The notes beneath the pieces were generated by a model. That model was not told the DNA's origin, ran no database searches, and was given only the letters and a program-made list of their open reading frames with translations. Positions 25,202 through 33,553 of a DNA stretch of 64,000 nt are shown here, piece after piece. Location: the NCBI RefSeq assembly GCF_014197435.1, contig NZ_JACIFP010000001.1:4712001-4776000 (forward strand), written 5' to 3'. Made by a program: the position numbers and the translations under genes. Numbering within the stretch: the stretch's first letter is position 1; the number at the start of each line of letters is the position of its first letter. This DNA comes from Gordonia humi. Its GTDB lineage: Bacteria > Actinomycetota > Actinomycetes > Mycobacteriales > Mycobacteriaceae.

Positions 25202-25234
25202 AGTATCGCGAAATATGCTAACTAATGCAAGCAC
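25202..25234 (-). promoter_or_regulatory. hbhA promoter with XRE-type palindrome
   Basis: On the minus strand TTGCAT (25230-25225), 17 bp and GATACT (25207-25202) form a promoter whose -35 lies within the palindrome-like string at 25234-25216. That string matches the one before the XRE gene at 16 of 19 positions. The predicted leader is about 27 bases and contains the ribosome site. Confidence 0.6.
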
Positions 25235-25282
25235 TCTGCTAGCGAACGTGGCTGAAGTCACGATTGCCGATCATGAAACTCG

Positions 25283-25308
25283 CTGCAGGAAACCTTTCAG
25301 ACCTGCAG
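25283..25308. terminator. possible hairpin downstream of fadB2
   Basis: A 7-bp inverted repeat CTGCAGG / CCTGCAG with a 12-base loop lies about 80 bases past the fadB2 stop. The stem is short and there is no T-tract, so the call is weak. Confidence 0.3.
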
Positions 25309-25385
25309 ATTCAACACTCTCGCAATGTTCGATCCACCGGACCAGTGTTGTAATCACTGCTTGCAGAAGTGTCGACAGGTCGCAA

Positions 25386-26270
25386 TCAGACGTCCGCGAC
25401 GACCCGGTCTCCGTACAGGTAGAACCCGTGCCCGCACTTACGACCGAGACGACCGGCCTCGACCAGGCGCAGGAGCAGCCCGGGTGGCGCATACAGCGGT
25501 TCGTCGTACTCGCGGTGCATCCGATCGGCGATCTCGGCGACGTTGTCGAGGCCGACCAGGTCGGCGAGTTTGAGCGGTCCCATCGGATGGGAGCATCCGA
25601 GCACCATGGCGGTGTCCACATCGTCGACGGTCGCGAATCCGTTCTCGACCATCCGAACCGCCGACAGCACATACGGCACGATCAGCGCGTTCACGACGAA
25701 GCCCGTGCGGTCACCCGAGCAGATCACATGCTTGCCGAGGACGTCGTGTGCGAAGCCCTTCGCAGCCTGCGCCACACCGTCGTCGGTGACCGAGGTGGTG
25801 ACCAGCTCCATCAACGGCAGCGCCGGAACCGGATGGAAGAAGTGCATCCCGATCACCCGAGACGGATCCGCGGTGGCGGCGGCCAGCGCCGAGATGGGCA
25901 CCGCCGAGGTGTTCGACGCGAGGATGGTCGACGGTGCGACGATGCCGTCCAGTCGTGCGAACACCTCCGTCTTGACGTCCTCGTCCTCATCGATCGCCTC
26001 GACGACGAGATCCCGGTCGGCGAAGTCGGCGAGGTCGAGAGTGAAGCGCAGCCCCCGCGCCACGCGCTCGCGCTCGCGCTCGGTGAGCGTCCCGTGCGAC
26101 ACGGCCTGATCGAGCGAGCGCTGGATGCGCGCCCGGCCGGCCGACACCAGGTCGCGGGCTCCGTCGTAGACGAGCACATCGCAGTCGGCCCGAGCGCAGA
26201 CCTCCGCGATGCCCGCACCCATCTGTCGGGCGCCGACGACGCCGATGCGGGAGATCGTCTCACTCTCCAT
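25386..26270 (-). CDS. fadB2: 3-hydroxybutyryl-CoA dehydrogenase (FadB2-like) with altered glycine loop
   Basis: This 294-residue enzyme would oxidise 3-hydroxyacyl-CoA to 3-oxoacyl-CoA with NAD(P). It has SNTSAVPIS near residue 117, the catalytic HFFHPVPALPLMELV, and the C-terminal DLVGLDNVAEI and CGHGFYLY motifs. The N-terminal Rossmann loop reads GARQMG: Arg15 replaces the second Gly of the usual GxGxxG, a change that should weaken NAD binding. The ATG has a ribosome site 6 bases upstream. It lies after aceA as icl1 and fadB2 do in M. tuberculosis, with a hairpin between. Confidence 0.9.
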   Translation of the reverse strand: MESETISRIGVVGARQMGAGIAEVCARADCDVLVYDGARDLVSAGRARIQRSLDQAVSHGTLTERERERVARGLRFTLDLADFADRDLVVEAIDEDEDVKTEVFARLDGIVAPSTILASNTSAVPISALAAATADPSRVIGMHFFHPVPALPLMELVTTSVTDDGVAQAAKGFAHDVLGKHVICSGDRTGFVVNALIVPYVLSAVRMVENGFATVDDVDTAMVLGCSHPMGPLKLADLVGLDNVAEIADRMHREYDEPLYAPPGLLLRLVEAGRLGRKCGHGFYLYGDRVVADV

Positions 26271-26313
26271 TGCGGACTCCTGAGGTTGACCCGAGACGGG
26301 GCGGACAAGAGAA

Positions 26314-26361
26314 GATCCCGGGCAGGATGGAGGGCACACTGCCCCCACCCGGCCCGGGATC
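26314..26361 (-). terminator. nested hairpin between aceA and fadB2
   Basis: GATCCCGGGC (26314-26323) pairs perfectly with GCCCGGGATC (26352-26361), and a smaller GGGC/GCCC hairpin sits in the loop. It lies in the 141-bp aceA-fadB2 gap and could end or attenuate aceA transcription before fadB2. Confidence 0.55.
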
Positions 26362-26411
26362 GTCATTGCTTCTCTCTCGACCTCACGCGTATGCGAGGTC
26401 GGGCGCGGTTC

Positions 26412-27704
26412 CTAGTGGAACTGGCCCTCTTCGGTCGAGCCCTTGAGAGCTGCGGTCGACGTGTTCGGGTCGACCGTGGTGGCGATCTTGTCGAAGTAGC
26501 CCGCGCCGACCTCGCGCTGGTGCTTGGTGGCAGTGTAGCCGCGCTCCTCGGCAGCGAACTCGCGCTCCTGCAGCTCGACGTAGGCCGACATCTGGTTGCG
26601 GGCGTAGCCGTGAGCCAGGTCGAACATCGAGTAGTTGAGGGCGTGGAAGCCGGCCAGGGTGATGAACTGGAAGGTGAAGCCCATCGCGCCGAGCTCGTTC
26701 TGGAACTTGGCGATGGTGTCGTCGTCCAGGTGCTGCTTCCAGTTGAACGACGGCGAGCAGTTGTAGGCCAGGAGCTGGTCCGGGAACTCCGCCTTGACGG
26801 CCTCGGCGAACTTCTTCGCGAGCTCCAGGTCGGGCTTGCCGGTCTCCATCCAGATCAGGTCGGCGTACGGAGCGTAGGCCTTGGCACGAGCGATGCAGGG
26901 CTCGACACCGTTCTTGATGCCGTAGAAGCCCTCCGAGGTGCGGGTGCCGTCCAGGAACGGGCGGTCGCGCTCATCGACGTCCGAGGTCAGCAGCGTGGCG
27001 GCCTCGGCGTCGGTGCGGGCGATCACGACCGTCGGGGTGTTGGCGACGTCGGCGGCCAGACGGGCCGAGGTCAGGGTGCGGATGTGCTGCTGGGTCGGGA
27101 TCAGCACCTTGCCACCGAGGTGGCCGCACTTCTTCTCCGAGGCGAGCTGATCCTCCCAGTGGGTGCCTGCGGCGCCCGCGGCGATCATGGCCTTCTGGAG
27201 CTCGTAGACGTTGAGCGCGCCACCGAAGCCCGCTTCGCCGTCGGCGACGATCGGGACGACCCAGTTGTCGACCGAGTCGTCGCCCTCGACGGCGGCGATC
27301 TCGTCGGCGCGCAGCATCGCGTTGTTGATGCGACGGACGACGTTCGGCACCGAGTTGGCCGGGTACAGCGACTGGTCCGGGTAGGTGTGGCCCGAGAGGT
27401 TCGCGTCGCCGGCGACCTGCCAACCGGACAGGTAGATGGCCTTCAGACCGGCGCGGACCTGCTGCACGGCCATGTTGCCGGTGAGGGCGCCGAGGGCGTT
27501 GATGTAGCTGCCGTCGCCCTTGGTGACGCCGTCCCAGAGGATCTCGGCGCCGCGCCGAGCGAGGGTGTTCTCCTCGACGACACTGCCCTGGAGCTGTGCG
27601 ACCTGCTCTGCGGTGTACTCGCGCTTGATGCCCTTCCAGCGCGGGTTGGTGTCCCAGTCCTGCTGGATCTCGGCGGCGGTACGCGGCTTTCCGACGTTGC
27701 TCAT
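26412..27704 (-). CDS. aceA: isocitrate lyase
   Basis: This 430-residue enzyme splits isocitrate into succinate and glyoxylate, the first step of the glyoxylate shunt needed for growth on acetate or fatty acids. The catalytic loop [10 protein letters not shown] contains Cys193, [16 protein letters not shown] and [13 protein letters not shown] are conserved, and the size is that of the short ICL1 class. ATG 27704 has GAAGG upstream; the longer frame begins without homology. A RamB-like element lies about 170 bases upstream and ramB itself is 1.2 kb away. Malate synthase is not in the window. Confidence 0.97.
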   Translation of the reverse strand: MSNVGKPRTAAEIQQDWDTNPRWKGIKREYTAEQVAQLQGSVVEENTLARRGAEILWDGVTKGDGSYINALGALTGNMAVQQVRAGLKAIYLSGWQVAGDANLSGHTYPDQSLYPANSVPNVVRRINNAMLRADEIAAVEGDDSVDNWVVPIVADGEAGFGGALNVYELQKAMIAAGAAGTHWEDQLASEKKCGHLGGKVLIPTQQHIRTLTSARLAADVANTPTVVIARTDAEAATLLTSDVDERDRPFLDGTRTSEGFYGIKNGVEPCIARAKAYAPYADLIWMETGKPDLELAKKFAEAVKAEFPDQLLAYNCSPSFNWKQHLDDDTIAKFQNELGAMGFTFQFITLAGFHALNYSMFDLAHGYARNQMSAYVELQEREFAAEERGYTATKHQREVGAGYFDKIATTVDPNTSTAALKGSTEEGQFH

Positions 27705-28095
27705 AGCCTTCGCTTTCGTTAGAACTGCGCGGACGCAGTGTCTTCTTGGGTCTGAGGACTCACCGGTTGCGAACCGACGTGAACCCGGAGGCGATGCCTG
27801 CCAAGAGAGTGCCACAGAACGAACGACCTGGTCCAGACCATTTCGATGTTAAGTTCGGGCATCGTGTTGTCAGTTTTTGCAAATCTTGCGAAGATCGACA
27901 CATGCACCGATGCGCACCGCGTCGCCAAAAAGTACGCACGTACTGGGAAAACGGCGAGCCGCACGCGACGACCGACCGGAGACACCGGCGCACACCGGGT
28001 CGACACCCCCGGTCACAGCAATCCACGCCTGTGACCGAATTCACCCTACTGGGGAGTACGAAAACGGGTCGACCGACCCGCGGAGGTCGGCTCGC
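27705..28095. other. aceA upstream regulatory region, no gene
   Basis: This 391-bp stretch between the aceA start and the lipoprotein stop is richer in A+T around 27840-27960 than its surroundings. It holds RamB-like elements at 27872-27892. The short open frames crossing it show no protein signature. I see no hairpin long enough to be a terminator. Confidence 0.6.
27872..27892 (+). promoter_or_regulatory. candidate RamB binding sites upstream of aceA
   Basis: AGTTTTTGCAAA (27872-27883) resembles the RamB consensus as I recall it (A/G-AACTTTGCAAA), and AAATCTTGCGAA (27881-27892) overlaps it as a second, weaker copy. RamB controls isocitrate lyase in Corynebacterium and M. tuberculosis. Confidence 0.4.
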
Positions 28096-28845
28096 CTACC
28101 GCGTGCTCGCGCGCTCGATCGCGTCGGCCACGAGTGCGGTGAACTCTTTCTCGCTCACCGGCGGCTCGGCAGCGGGTACCGCCGCCTCGTTGCCGCCGAT
28201 CCCCAACTGCAGGGTGAACTCCTCGGCGCCGGGCGTCTTGACCAGCACGTTCGCGACATACGCGCTGCGGGCGCGCACCGAACCGTCGGGAAAGGTCTTC
28301 ACCGAATCGGTGCGGACCAGGTACGACTGGGCCACCGCATCGTCGCGTAGGGCGGGGAGTTCGGTCGTCGTGGTGACGATGCGCGCACCCGCCAGCGACC
28401 CCGTCGTCGGGAGGGAGGTCACCACCCGGCACGGACCGCTCGTGTCGCGGCGATCGGCGTCGATGTCACGGACGACGGTGCTGATCAATTCGGTGAGCGT
28501 GCCGGTGTCCGACTGGCCGGCCAACAGCACGGTGTCGTCGGTGGACAGGTGCGGGTTGAACTTCGCGTCCGCGGTCGGACGGCACTCCTCGGGTTCGAAC
28601 GTCACGGTGGCGGCCTGTTCGAGCGTCGCGCGGTTGGCCGCGATCATGTCGTCCACCTGGAACGGCACCGCGGTGAATCCCGCGGGCAGCGCGTCACCGG
28701 GCAGCAGACGTGCGGGCAGCGCCGTCCCGACGTCGACGGGCTCACCCGAACCACAGGCGGCCAGGGCCGTCGCCGCGACAGCGGCGACGACTGCGGCCAT
28801 GATGGTGGAGCCCGGACGCGACGGAGTCGGAATCGCACTGTGCAC
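28096..28845 (-). CDS. putative lipoprotein of unknown function
   Basis: The 249-residue product has a signal peptide ending in the lipobox LAAC (AAVVAAVAATALAACGSG), so it should be lipid-anchored on the outer face of the membrane. The mature part has several Cys (EPEECRPTADAKF, TSGPCRVVTS), RIVTTTTELPALRDDAVAQSYLVRTD, and a strand-rich end; it looks like the DUF5642/PknH-sensor-like lipoproteins of mycolata, but I cannot confirm the family. GTG 28845 is chosen; ATG 28887 would add 14 residues. It diverges from ramB. Confidence 0.7.
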   Translation of the reverse strand: MHSAIPTPSRPGSTIMAAVVAAVAATALAACGSGEPVDVGTALPARLLPGDALPAGFTAVPFQVDDMIAANRATLEQAATVTFEPEECRPTADAKFNPHLSTDDTVLLAGQSDTGTLTELISTVVRDIDADRRDTSGPCRVVTSLPTTGSLAGARIVTTTTELPALRDDAVAQSYLVRTDSVKTFPDGSVRARSAYVANVLVKTPGAEEFTLQLGIGGNEAAVPAAEPPVSEKEFTALVADAIERASTR

Positions 28846-28893
28846 GCGGTCACCGTACCGGGTGGACTCGGCCGGAGAAGGAGACATGCCTGG

Positions 28894-30318
28894 ATGAGCA
28901 GTACCAAGATGTACGTCGGCGCGCGCCTGCGACGGCTGCGCTCCGAGCGCGGTCTCTCGCAGCTGACGATGGCCTCGACGCTGGGGATCTCGGCCTCGTA
29001 CCTGAATCAGATCGAGCACGACACCCGGCCGCTGACCGCCCCGGTACTGGCCAGGATCACCGAGATCTTCGGCATCGACATCGGGTTCTTCGATCCGCAG
29101 GACGATGTGCGGTTGGTCGCCGAACTGCGTGAGGCCCTGCTCGACGAGGATCTCGACTTCGATCCGGCGGCCAGCGACGCCAACGAGGTGTCGGCGATGG
29201 TCGGTTCGCATCGGGCGATCGCCGAAGCCCTGGTCGGCATGTACGGCCGGTACCGGGTGGTCGCCGAACAGCTCGCGGCGGCGACGGCCGGTCGCGGCGA
29301 CCCCGGTGGGCGCGGTGCGATCAGTGCCCCGCACGAGGAGGTCCGGAACTACTTCTATCAGCGACGCAACTACGTGCACGAACTCGACGAGGCCGCCGAG
29401 AATCTGACCTCGCGCATGCGGATGCACTCGGCCGATCTGCGCGCGCAGCTGACCTCCCGACTCGAGGACGTGCACGGGGTGCGAATCGTGCGCCGCGTCG
29501 ACCTCGGCGACAACGTCTTGCACCGGTTCGATCCCGAGCGGCGCCAGTTGGAGTTCTCCGCGGCGCTCGGCGCCGGACAGCGCGGTTTCAAGGTGGCCGC
29601 GGAACTCGCGTATCTGGAGTTCGACGACCTGATCACCCGGCTCGTCGACGACGGCGGATTCTCCAGCGACGACGCGACGGCGCTGGCCCGCCAGGGGCTG
29701 GCCAACTATTTCGCGGCGGCCGCGGTCCTGCCGTACACGCAGTTTCACGGCGCCGCCGAGGACTTCCGGTACGACATCGAACGTCTGTCGGCGTTCTACG
29801 CGGTGTCGTACGAGACCATCTGCCACCGACTCTCCACGCTGCAGCGGCCGAACCTGCGCGGGGTGCCGTGGACGTTCGTGCGCGTCGACCGGGCGGGCAA
29901 CATGTCCAAGAGACAGTCGGCGACCGGCTTCAACTTCTCCTCGAGCGGCGGCACGTGCCCGCTGTGGAACGTGTACGAGTCGTTCGCCTCGCCCGGGAAG
30001 ATCGGCACCCAGATCACCGAGATGCCCGACGGCCGTGACTACTTCTGGGTCTCGCGCACCGTCGAACGACGTGCGTCCCGCTACGGACAGCCCGGCAAGA
30101 CGTTCGCGATCGGCATGGGATGCGAACTGCGCCACGCCGGCCGGGTGATCTACTCCGACGGTGTGGAACTCGGCGACGACGCGAAGCGGACGCCGATCGG
30201 CGCGGGCTGTCGCGTGTGCGATCGTCGCGACTGTCCGCAGCGGGCCTTCCCTCCCCTGGGCTCGACGCTCAACATCGACGAACACCGCAGCACCGTCTCG
30301 CCGTACACGATGTCGTAG
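28894..30318 (+). CDS. ramB: RamB-type regulator of acetate metabolism (HTH-IrrE-ScfR)
   Basis: This 474-residue regulator has an N-terminal XRE helix-turn-helix (residues 8-62, GLSQLTMASTLGISASYLNQIE). A middle IrrE/peptidase-M78-like region follows, then a C-terminal short-chain-fatty-acid regulator domain with NMSKRQSATGFNFSSSGGTCPLWNV and the Cys-rich CRVCDRRDCPQRA near the end. The architecture is that of RamB, which represses genes such as isocitrate lyase and regulates acetate use. A strong ribosome site (GGAGAAGGAG) selects ATG 28894. RamB-like sites lie in front of aceA. Confidence 0.93.
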   Translation: MSSTKMYVGARLRRLRSERGLSQLTMASTLGISASYLNQIEHDTRPLTAPVLARITEIFGIDIGFFDPQDDVRLVAELREALLDEDLDFDPAASDANEVSAMVGSHRAIAEALVGMYGRYRVVAEQLAAATAGRGDPGGRGAISAPHEEVRNYFYQRRNYVHELDEAAENLTSRMRMHSADLRAQLTSRLEDVHGVRIVRRVDLGDNVLHRFDPERRQLEFSAALGAGQRGFKVAAELAYLEFDDLITRLVDDGGFSSDDATALARQGLANYFAAAAVLPYTQFHGAAEDFRYDIERLSAFYAVSYETICHRLSTLQRPNLRGVPWTFVRVDRAGNMSKRQSATGFNFSSSGGTCPLWNVYESFASPGKIGTQITEMPDGRDYFWVSRTVERRASRYGQPGKTFAIGMGCELRHAGRVIYSDGVELGDDAKRTPIGAGCRVCDRRDCPQRAFPPLGSTLNIDEHRSTVSPYTMS

Positions 30319-30339
30319 GCGGGACCGCCTCACCTGCAC

Positions 30340-30345
30340 TACGTT
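30340..30345 (+). promoter_or_regulatory. -10 element (TACGTT) of the CMD-family gene
   Basis: TACGTT is eight bases before ATG 30354, within the range of a leaderless start. Confidence 0.4.
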
Positions 30346-30353
30346 GGTGAGAC

Positions 30354-30899
30354 ATGAGCACTCCTCGCGTCTCGCCGGGCACCTTCGGCGATCTGGGACC
30401 GATCAACTGGCTGGTGGTGCGGGCCATGTCGATCGCGACCGGCACCGACAACGCACACATCTTCGCCACTCTCGGCCGCAGTAAGGGCCTGTTCCGCGGC
30501 TGGCTGCACTTCTCGTCGCGGATGATGCCGTTCGGCGAACTCTCCCGACGAGAGACCGAGATGATCATCATCCGAGTGGCTCATCTGCGCGAATGCGACT
30601 ACGAACTCGACCATCACCGTCGTCTCGGCGCCAGGGCGGGGATCGACGACGCCGCATTCGACGACGTGGTCGAGGGCCCCGATGCGGGCTGGGGCGACCG
30701 CGAACGCACCCTCTTGACGGCCGTCGACGAACTCGTCGCCGACCGAGACCTCTCGGATGCGACCTGGGCGGCGCTGCGCCGACATCTGTCCGAGCGGCAG
30801 GCGATCGCCTTCACCCTCCTCGTCGGACAGTACGACTCGCTCGCCACCACGATCGGCGTCCTGCGCGTGCAACGCGACGAGTTCGGAGGCGGCCGGTGA
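30354..30899 (+). CDS. carboxymuconolactone decarboxylase/AhpD-fold protein (Rv0464c-like)
   Basis: This 181-residue all-helical protein has the family core MPFGELSRRETEMIIIRVAHLRECDYELDHHRRLGARAGI, and a second half with LLTAVDELVADRDLSDATW. It lacks the CxxC redox pair of AhpD; only one Cys is in the core motif, so peroxidase activity is unlikely and a CMD-type or unknown role is more likely. It is directly after ramB, as Rv0464c is in M. tuberculosis. Its stop overlaps the methyltransferase GTG. Confidence 0.85.
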   Translation: MSTPRVSPGTFGDLGPINWLVVRAMSIATGTDNAHIFATLGRSKGLFRGWLHFSSRMMPFGELSRRETEMIIIRVAHLRECDYELDHHRRLGARAGIDDAAFDDVVEGPDAGWGDRERTLLTAVDELVADRDLSDATWAALRRHLSERQAIAFTLLVGQYDSLATTIGVLRVQRDEFGGGR

Positions 30900-31537
30900 G
30901 CATCGCCCAGCGGGCGATGGGCAACCGCGCCTTCTCCCTCGTCTACGAGAAGGCGTGGCGGCCGATCTTCACACGCGGATTCAGCCTCGGCGGTTCCAGC
31001 ACCGCCGACTACGACCGCGCGCTGCGCGCCTACCTGGCTCGTCCCGGCGATCGACGGGTACTCGACATCGCCTGCGGTCCCGGCAATTACAGCCGCGATG
31101 CGGCGAGCGGGCTGACCGACGAGGGCCGGTACGTCGGCCTCGACTTCTCGGCGGCGATGCTGGCCCAGGCGAGTCGCGACAATCGGGGTGAACGGATCGC
31201 GTTCGTCCGCGGCGACGCGCACCGACTCCCCTTCGCCGACGACACCTTCGACACCGTTCTGTGTCTGGCCGCGCTGTACCTGATCCCCGATCCGCTGCCC
31301 GTCCTCGACGAGATGATGCGCGTCTGCGCGCCCGGTGGCGAGATCATCGTCTTCACCTCGGCTCGCGCATCCGTCGCGGCGCTGCCCGGAGCCGATCTCG
31401 CGGCGGGCCTGATCGGACTGCGAATCTTCGGTCGGGACGAACTCCTCTCGCGGCTGTCGGCTCTGGGCGCCGACCATCGAGAGCAGACGATCACCGGCGT
31501 CGGACAGTACGTCCACGCCCGCAAGCCGAAGGAGTGA
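30896..31537 (+). CDS. class I SAM-dependent methyltransferase (Methyltransf_11 type)
   Basis: This 213-residue protein has VLDIACGPGNYSRDAA (motif I, about residue 55), YVGLDFSAAMLAQA (motif II), FDTVLCLAALYLIPDP (motif IV) and a post-motif strand with MMRVCAPGGEIIVFTS. These are the hallmarks of small-molecule or lipid methyltransferases. The GTG start overlaps the CMD gene stop, and the gene is cotranscribed with the cupin 3 bases later. No substrate can be assigned. Confidence 0.88.
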   Translation: MSIAQRAMGNRAFSLVYEKAWRPIFTRGFSLGGSSTADYDRALRAYLARPGDRRVLDIACGPGNYSRDAASGLTDEGRYVGLDFSAAMLAQASRDNRGERIAFVRGDAHRLPFADDTFDTVLCLAALYLIPDPLPVLDEMMRVCAPGGEIIVFTSARASVAALPGADLAAGLIGLRIFGRDELLSRLSALGADHREQTITGVGQYVHARKPKE

Positions 31538-31540
31538 GGA

Positions 31541-31879
31541 GTGCCCGACCAGCCGCAACCGGTCTTCACCTACCTGACCGGCCTGAGCGCCCCGAACGAC
31601 GACGACACCGGCGAGCGACCGAAGGTCACGCGAATCCATCGCAGCGACTCCGAGACCGTCGTACGGATCGCCTTCCGCGCGGGCCAGGTGATGGCCGAAC
31701 ATCTCGCCGCGCACCCGATCCTCGTTCTCGGACAGTCCGGCGCGATCGAGTTCACCGTCGACGGGCAGACGGTGCGGCTGGAGCCCGGCACCGCGATTCG
31801 AGTGAACGCCCGCACGCACCACTCGCTGCGCGCGACGACCGACGGAACAGTCACGTTGGTCATCGTCCACGGGCAGTAG
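31541..31879 (+). CDS. small cupin-domain protein
   Basis: The 112-residue protein is a single beta-barrel cupin, with VVRIAFRAGQVMAEHLAAHPILVLGQSGAIEFTVDGQ as motif 1 and LEPGTAIRVNARTHHSLRATTDGTV as motif 2. Motif 1 has two His and motif 2 has HH, so metal binding is possible. A ribosome site is present in the upstream overlap and the gene follows the methyltransferase by 3 bases. Function unknown. Confidence 0.82.
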   Translation: MPDQPQPVFTYLTGLSAPNDDDTGERPKVTRIHRSDSETVVRIAFRAGQVMAEHLAAHPILVLGQSGAIEFTVDGQTVRLEPGTAIRVNARTHHSLRATTDGTVTLVIVHGQ

Positions 31880-31888
31880 TCGCATCGG

Positions 31889-31894
31889 TACCCT
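31889..31894 (+). promoter_or_regulatory. -10 element (TACCCT) of the HTH gene
   Basis: TACCCT is six bases before GTG 31901, giving an independent leaderless-type start just after the cupin gene. Confidence 0.45.
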
Positions 31895-31900
31895 CGATGC

Positions 31901-32569
31901 GTGCAGAAGCCGGAGACGACCGAGTCCACCAAGACCCGTCAACGTGATCGGGTCCGCGACCTCCTGGAGGCCTCGGACGTCGGTCTGGACGCCACCGAGG
32001 TCGCCGAGGCGCTCGGACTGCACGTCACCTCCGCCCGGTTCCACCTGAACAACCTGGTCGCCTCGGGTGACGCCGTGACCGAACAACTCGCTCCCGAGGG
32101 CGTCGGACGTCCCCGCGTCGCCTATTCGGTCGCACCGCCCGCCGCCTCCGACAGCCTCGGACATCTCCTGCTGATGCAACTCGGCACGACGGCGACCGCG
32201 CGCGAGGACTCCGCGGCCACCGCCGGGCGAGCGTGGTCGCGTCGCCACGGCGCCGCATCGTCGCAGACCGCTCTGCCCGATCCCGTGATCGCGGTGCAGT
32301 CCGCGCTGAGCGACCTCGGAATGGCGGTGACCGACATCGAGTCCGACCTCGAGTCGCATCGGATCACCGTCTGCTCGTGTCCGCTGCCCGACCTCGTCGG
32401 ATCCCTGCCCGAGGTGGCGCGCGGAACCGTCCGCGGGGTCGCCGAGGAGGCGCTCGCCGGGATCGCCGAGACCTTCGGCATCGGCCATCTGGTGCAGGCG
32501 ACGACCCCCGACGACTGCTCGGTGACCCTGCGGCTGACCGAGCGGCCGCTCCTTCAGAACCCCCGGTAG
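31901..32569 (+). CDS. winged-helix transcriptional regulator (COG2345-like)
   Basis: This 222-residue protein has an N-terminal winged helix (RVRDLLEASDVGLDATEVAEALGLHVTSARFHLNNLVASGDAV, residues 17-60). Its C-terminal part carries a conserved-looking VCSCPLPDLVG, similar to the regulators of COG2345. In some COG2345 members the cysteines bind an Fe-S cluster; here the pair at CSC and a later Cys in DDCSV would have to serve. The 3' end overlaps the convergent glycosylase gene by 16 bases. Confidence 0.8.
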   Translation: MQKPETTESTKTRQRDRVRDLLEASDVGLDATEVAEALGLHVTSARFHLNNLVASGDAVTEQLAPEGVGRPRVAYSVAPPAASDSLGHLLLMQLGTTATAREDSAATAGRAWSRRHGAASSQTALPDPVIAVQSALSDLGMAVTDIESDLESHRITVCSCPLPDLVGSLPEVARGTVRGVAEEALAGIAETFGIGHLVQATTPDDCSVTLRLTERPLLQNPR

Positions 32570-33426
32570 TCGCGCGTCGACATCCGTGGTCCGCGTCGGG
32601 CCGGCATGCCGCCGACCACCTCGCACAATCTGATCACGCGATAACGCTGGCCCCGATACGGTTCGAGCAGTTCGAGCATGCCCGCATCGTCGACGCGCTC
32701 GCCGATCAACGCGGTGCCGACCACCGACGGCGTGTGGTAGTCGCCGATCGGTACCGCGTCCGGATCGCCGAGCGCCCGGAACCGGGCGTGCGCGGCGGTC
32801 CACGGCCCCACCCCGCGCAGCGCAGTCAGCACATCGGACTTCACCTCGACGTCGACAGCGGCCGCCGCGCGCACCGCCCGCATCCGCACCGGCTCGAGTC
32901 CGCTTCGGTGCCAATCGGATTCGGTGATCTCTCGCCACACCGAACGCGGTGGCGGCACACGCATGTCGGCCGGGACGGGGCCCGGTGCCGGCTCCCCGTA
33001 CCGACGCAGCAGATACCGCCACGCGCGGTAGGCCTCCGAACCGACCACCTTCTGCTCCAGGATCGCCGCGACGAGAGCCTCCCAGACGCGATCGGTGCGG
33101 CCGATGCGCAGCCCCGGCGCCCGGTCGACGAGACCGCGTACCACCGGATCATCGGCGACGAGATCCTCGGGTCGATCGCCCTCGCCGACCATGGCCGGAG
33201 CCGCATCGAGCAACCACGGCCCGCCCGGACCCCACGCCCGCGCGACGACGGCGCCGGCCGCTGCTGCGACGGCGATCGTGCCGGGACCGTCCGGCGTGTG
33301 GACGGCCCGCCAGATCGATCCGTCGGGAGCCGACCGATAGGCCGGATCACGGGCACCGCGCCGATGCACTCCGAGGGTCGCGGACACCGCGATCGGCCCG
33401 CACTCCCACCGTCGTCGGTTCGTCAC
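32554..33426 (-). CDS. DNA-3-methyladenine glycosylase (AlkA/HhH-GPD family)
   Basis: The 290-residue base-excision enzyme has the HhH-GPD core: LEQKVVGSEAYRAWRYLL, the hairpin LRGVGPWTAAHA, and GDYHTP with the catalytic Asp. Such enzymes remove alkylated purines. GTG 33426 is chosen because CATAAT lies 6 bases upstream and the protein homology starts there; the open frame extends to 33492. The N-terminal 100 residues are poorly conserved. Confidence 0.85.
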   Translation of the reverse strand: MTNRRRWECGPIAVSATLGVHRRGARDPAYRSAPDGSIWRAVHTPDGPGTIAVAAAAGAVVARAWGPGGPWLLDAAPAMVGEGDRPEDLVADDPVVRGLVDRAPGLRIGRTDRVWEALVAAILEQKVVGSEAYRAWRYLLRRYGEPAPGPVPADMRVPPPRSVWREITESDWHRSGLEPVRMRAVRAAAAVDVEVKSDVLTALRGVGPWTAAHARFRALGDPDAVPIGDYHTPSVVGTALIGERVDDAGMLELLEPYRGQRYRVIRLCEVVGGMPARRGPRMSTRDYRGF

Positions 33427-33432
33427 CCCACG

Positions 33433-33438
33433 ATTATG
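33433..33438 (-). promoter_or_regulatory. -10 element (CATAAT) of the glycosylase gene
   Basis: CATAAT is six bases before GTG 33426 on the minus strand, close to the consensus TATAAT. Confidence 0.45.
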
Positions 33439-33553
33439 CGCGTGCACGTCCTTGCCCCGATCGGAGGAGAAAGTAGTGCCAGAGCTAGTCACGAATCATG
33501 CCAATTCGCCTTCTGGGAGAGGATCACTGCGATACGGGACGTAAACGTGACAT

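Noticed and set aside
25351..25370. Third XRE-type palindrome near 25358
   Set aside because: Only TGCTTGCA is shared and the rest does not match; no promoter lies next to it, so I mention it only as a possible half-site.
24897..27722. A 941-codon open frame on the plus strand across fadB2 and aceA
   Set aside because: It is antisense to two well-supported enzymes and shows a His/Arg/Gly-rich composition with no motif, as expected for a mirror frame in high-GC DNA.
27719..28006. Short minus-strand frame of 95 codons before aceA
   Set aside because: No ribosome site, no homology by eye, and it covers the region with the RamB-like sites.
28846..30339. N-terminal extension of the lipoprotein frame opposite ramB
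   Set aside because: The lipobox signal peptide begins near 28845 and the upstream part is antisense to ramB.
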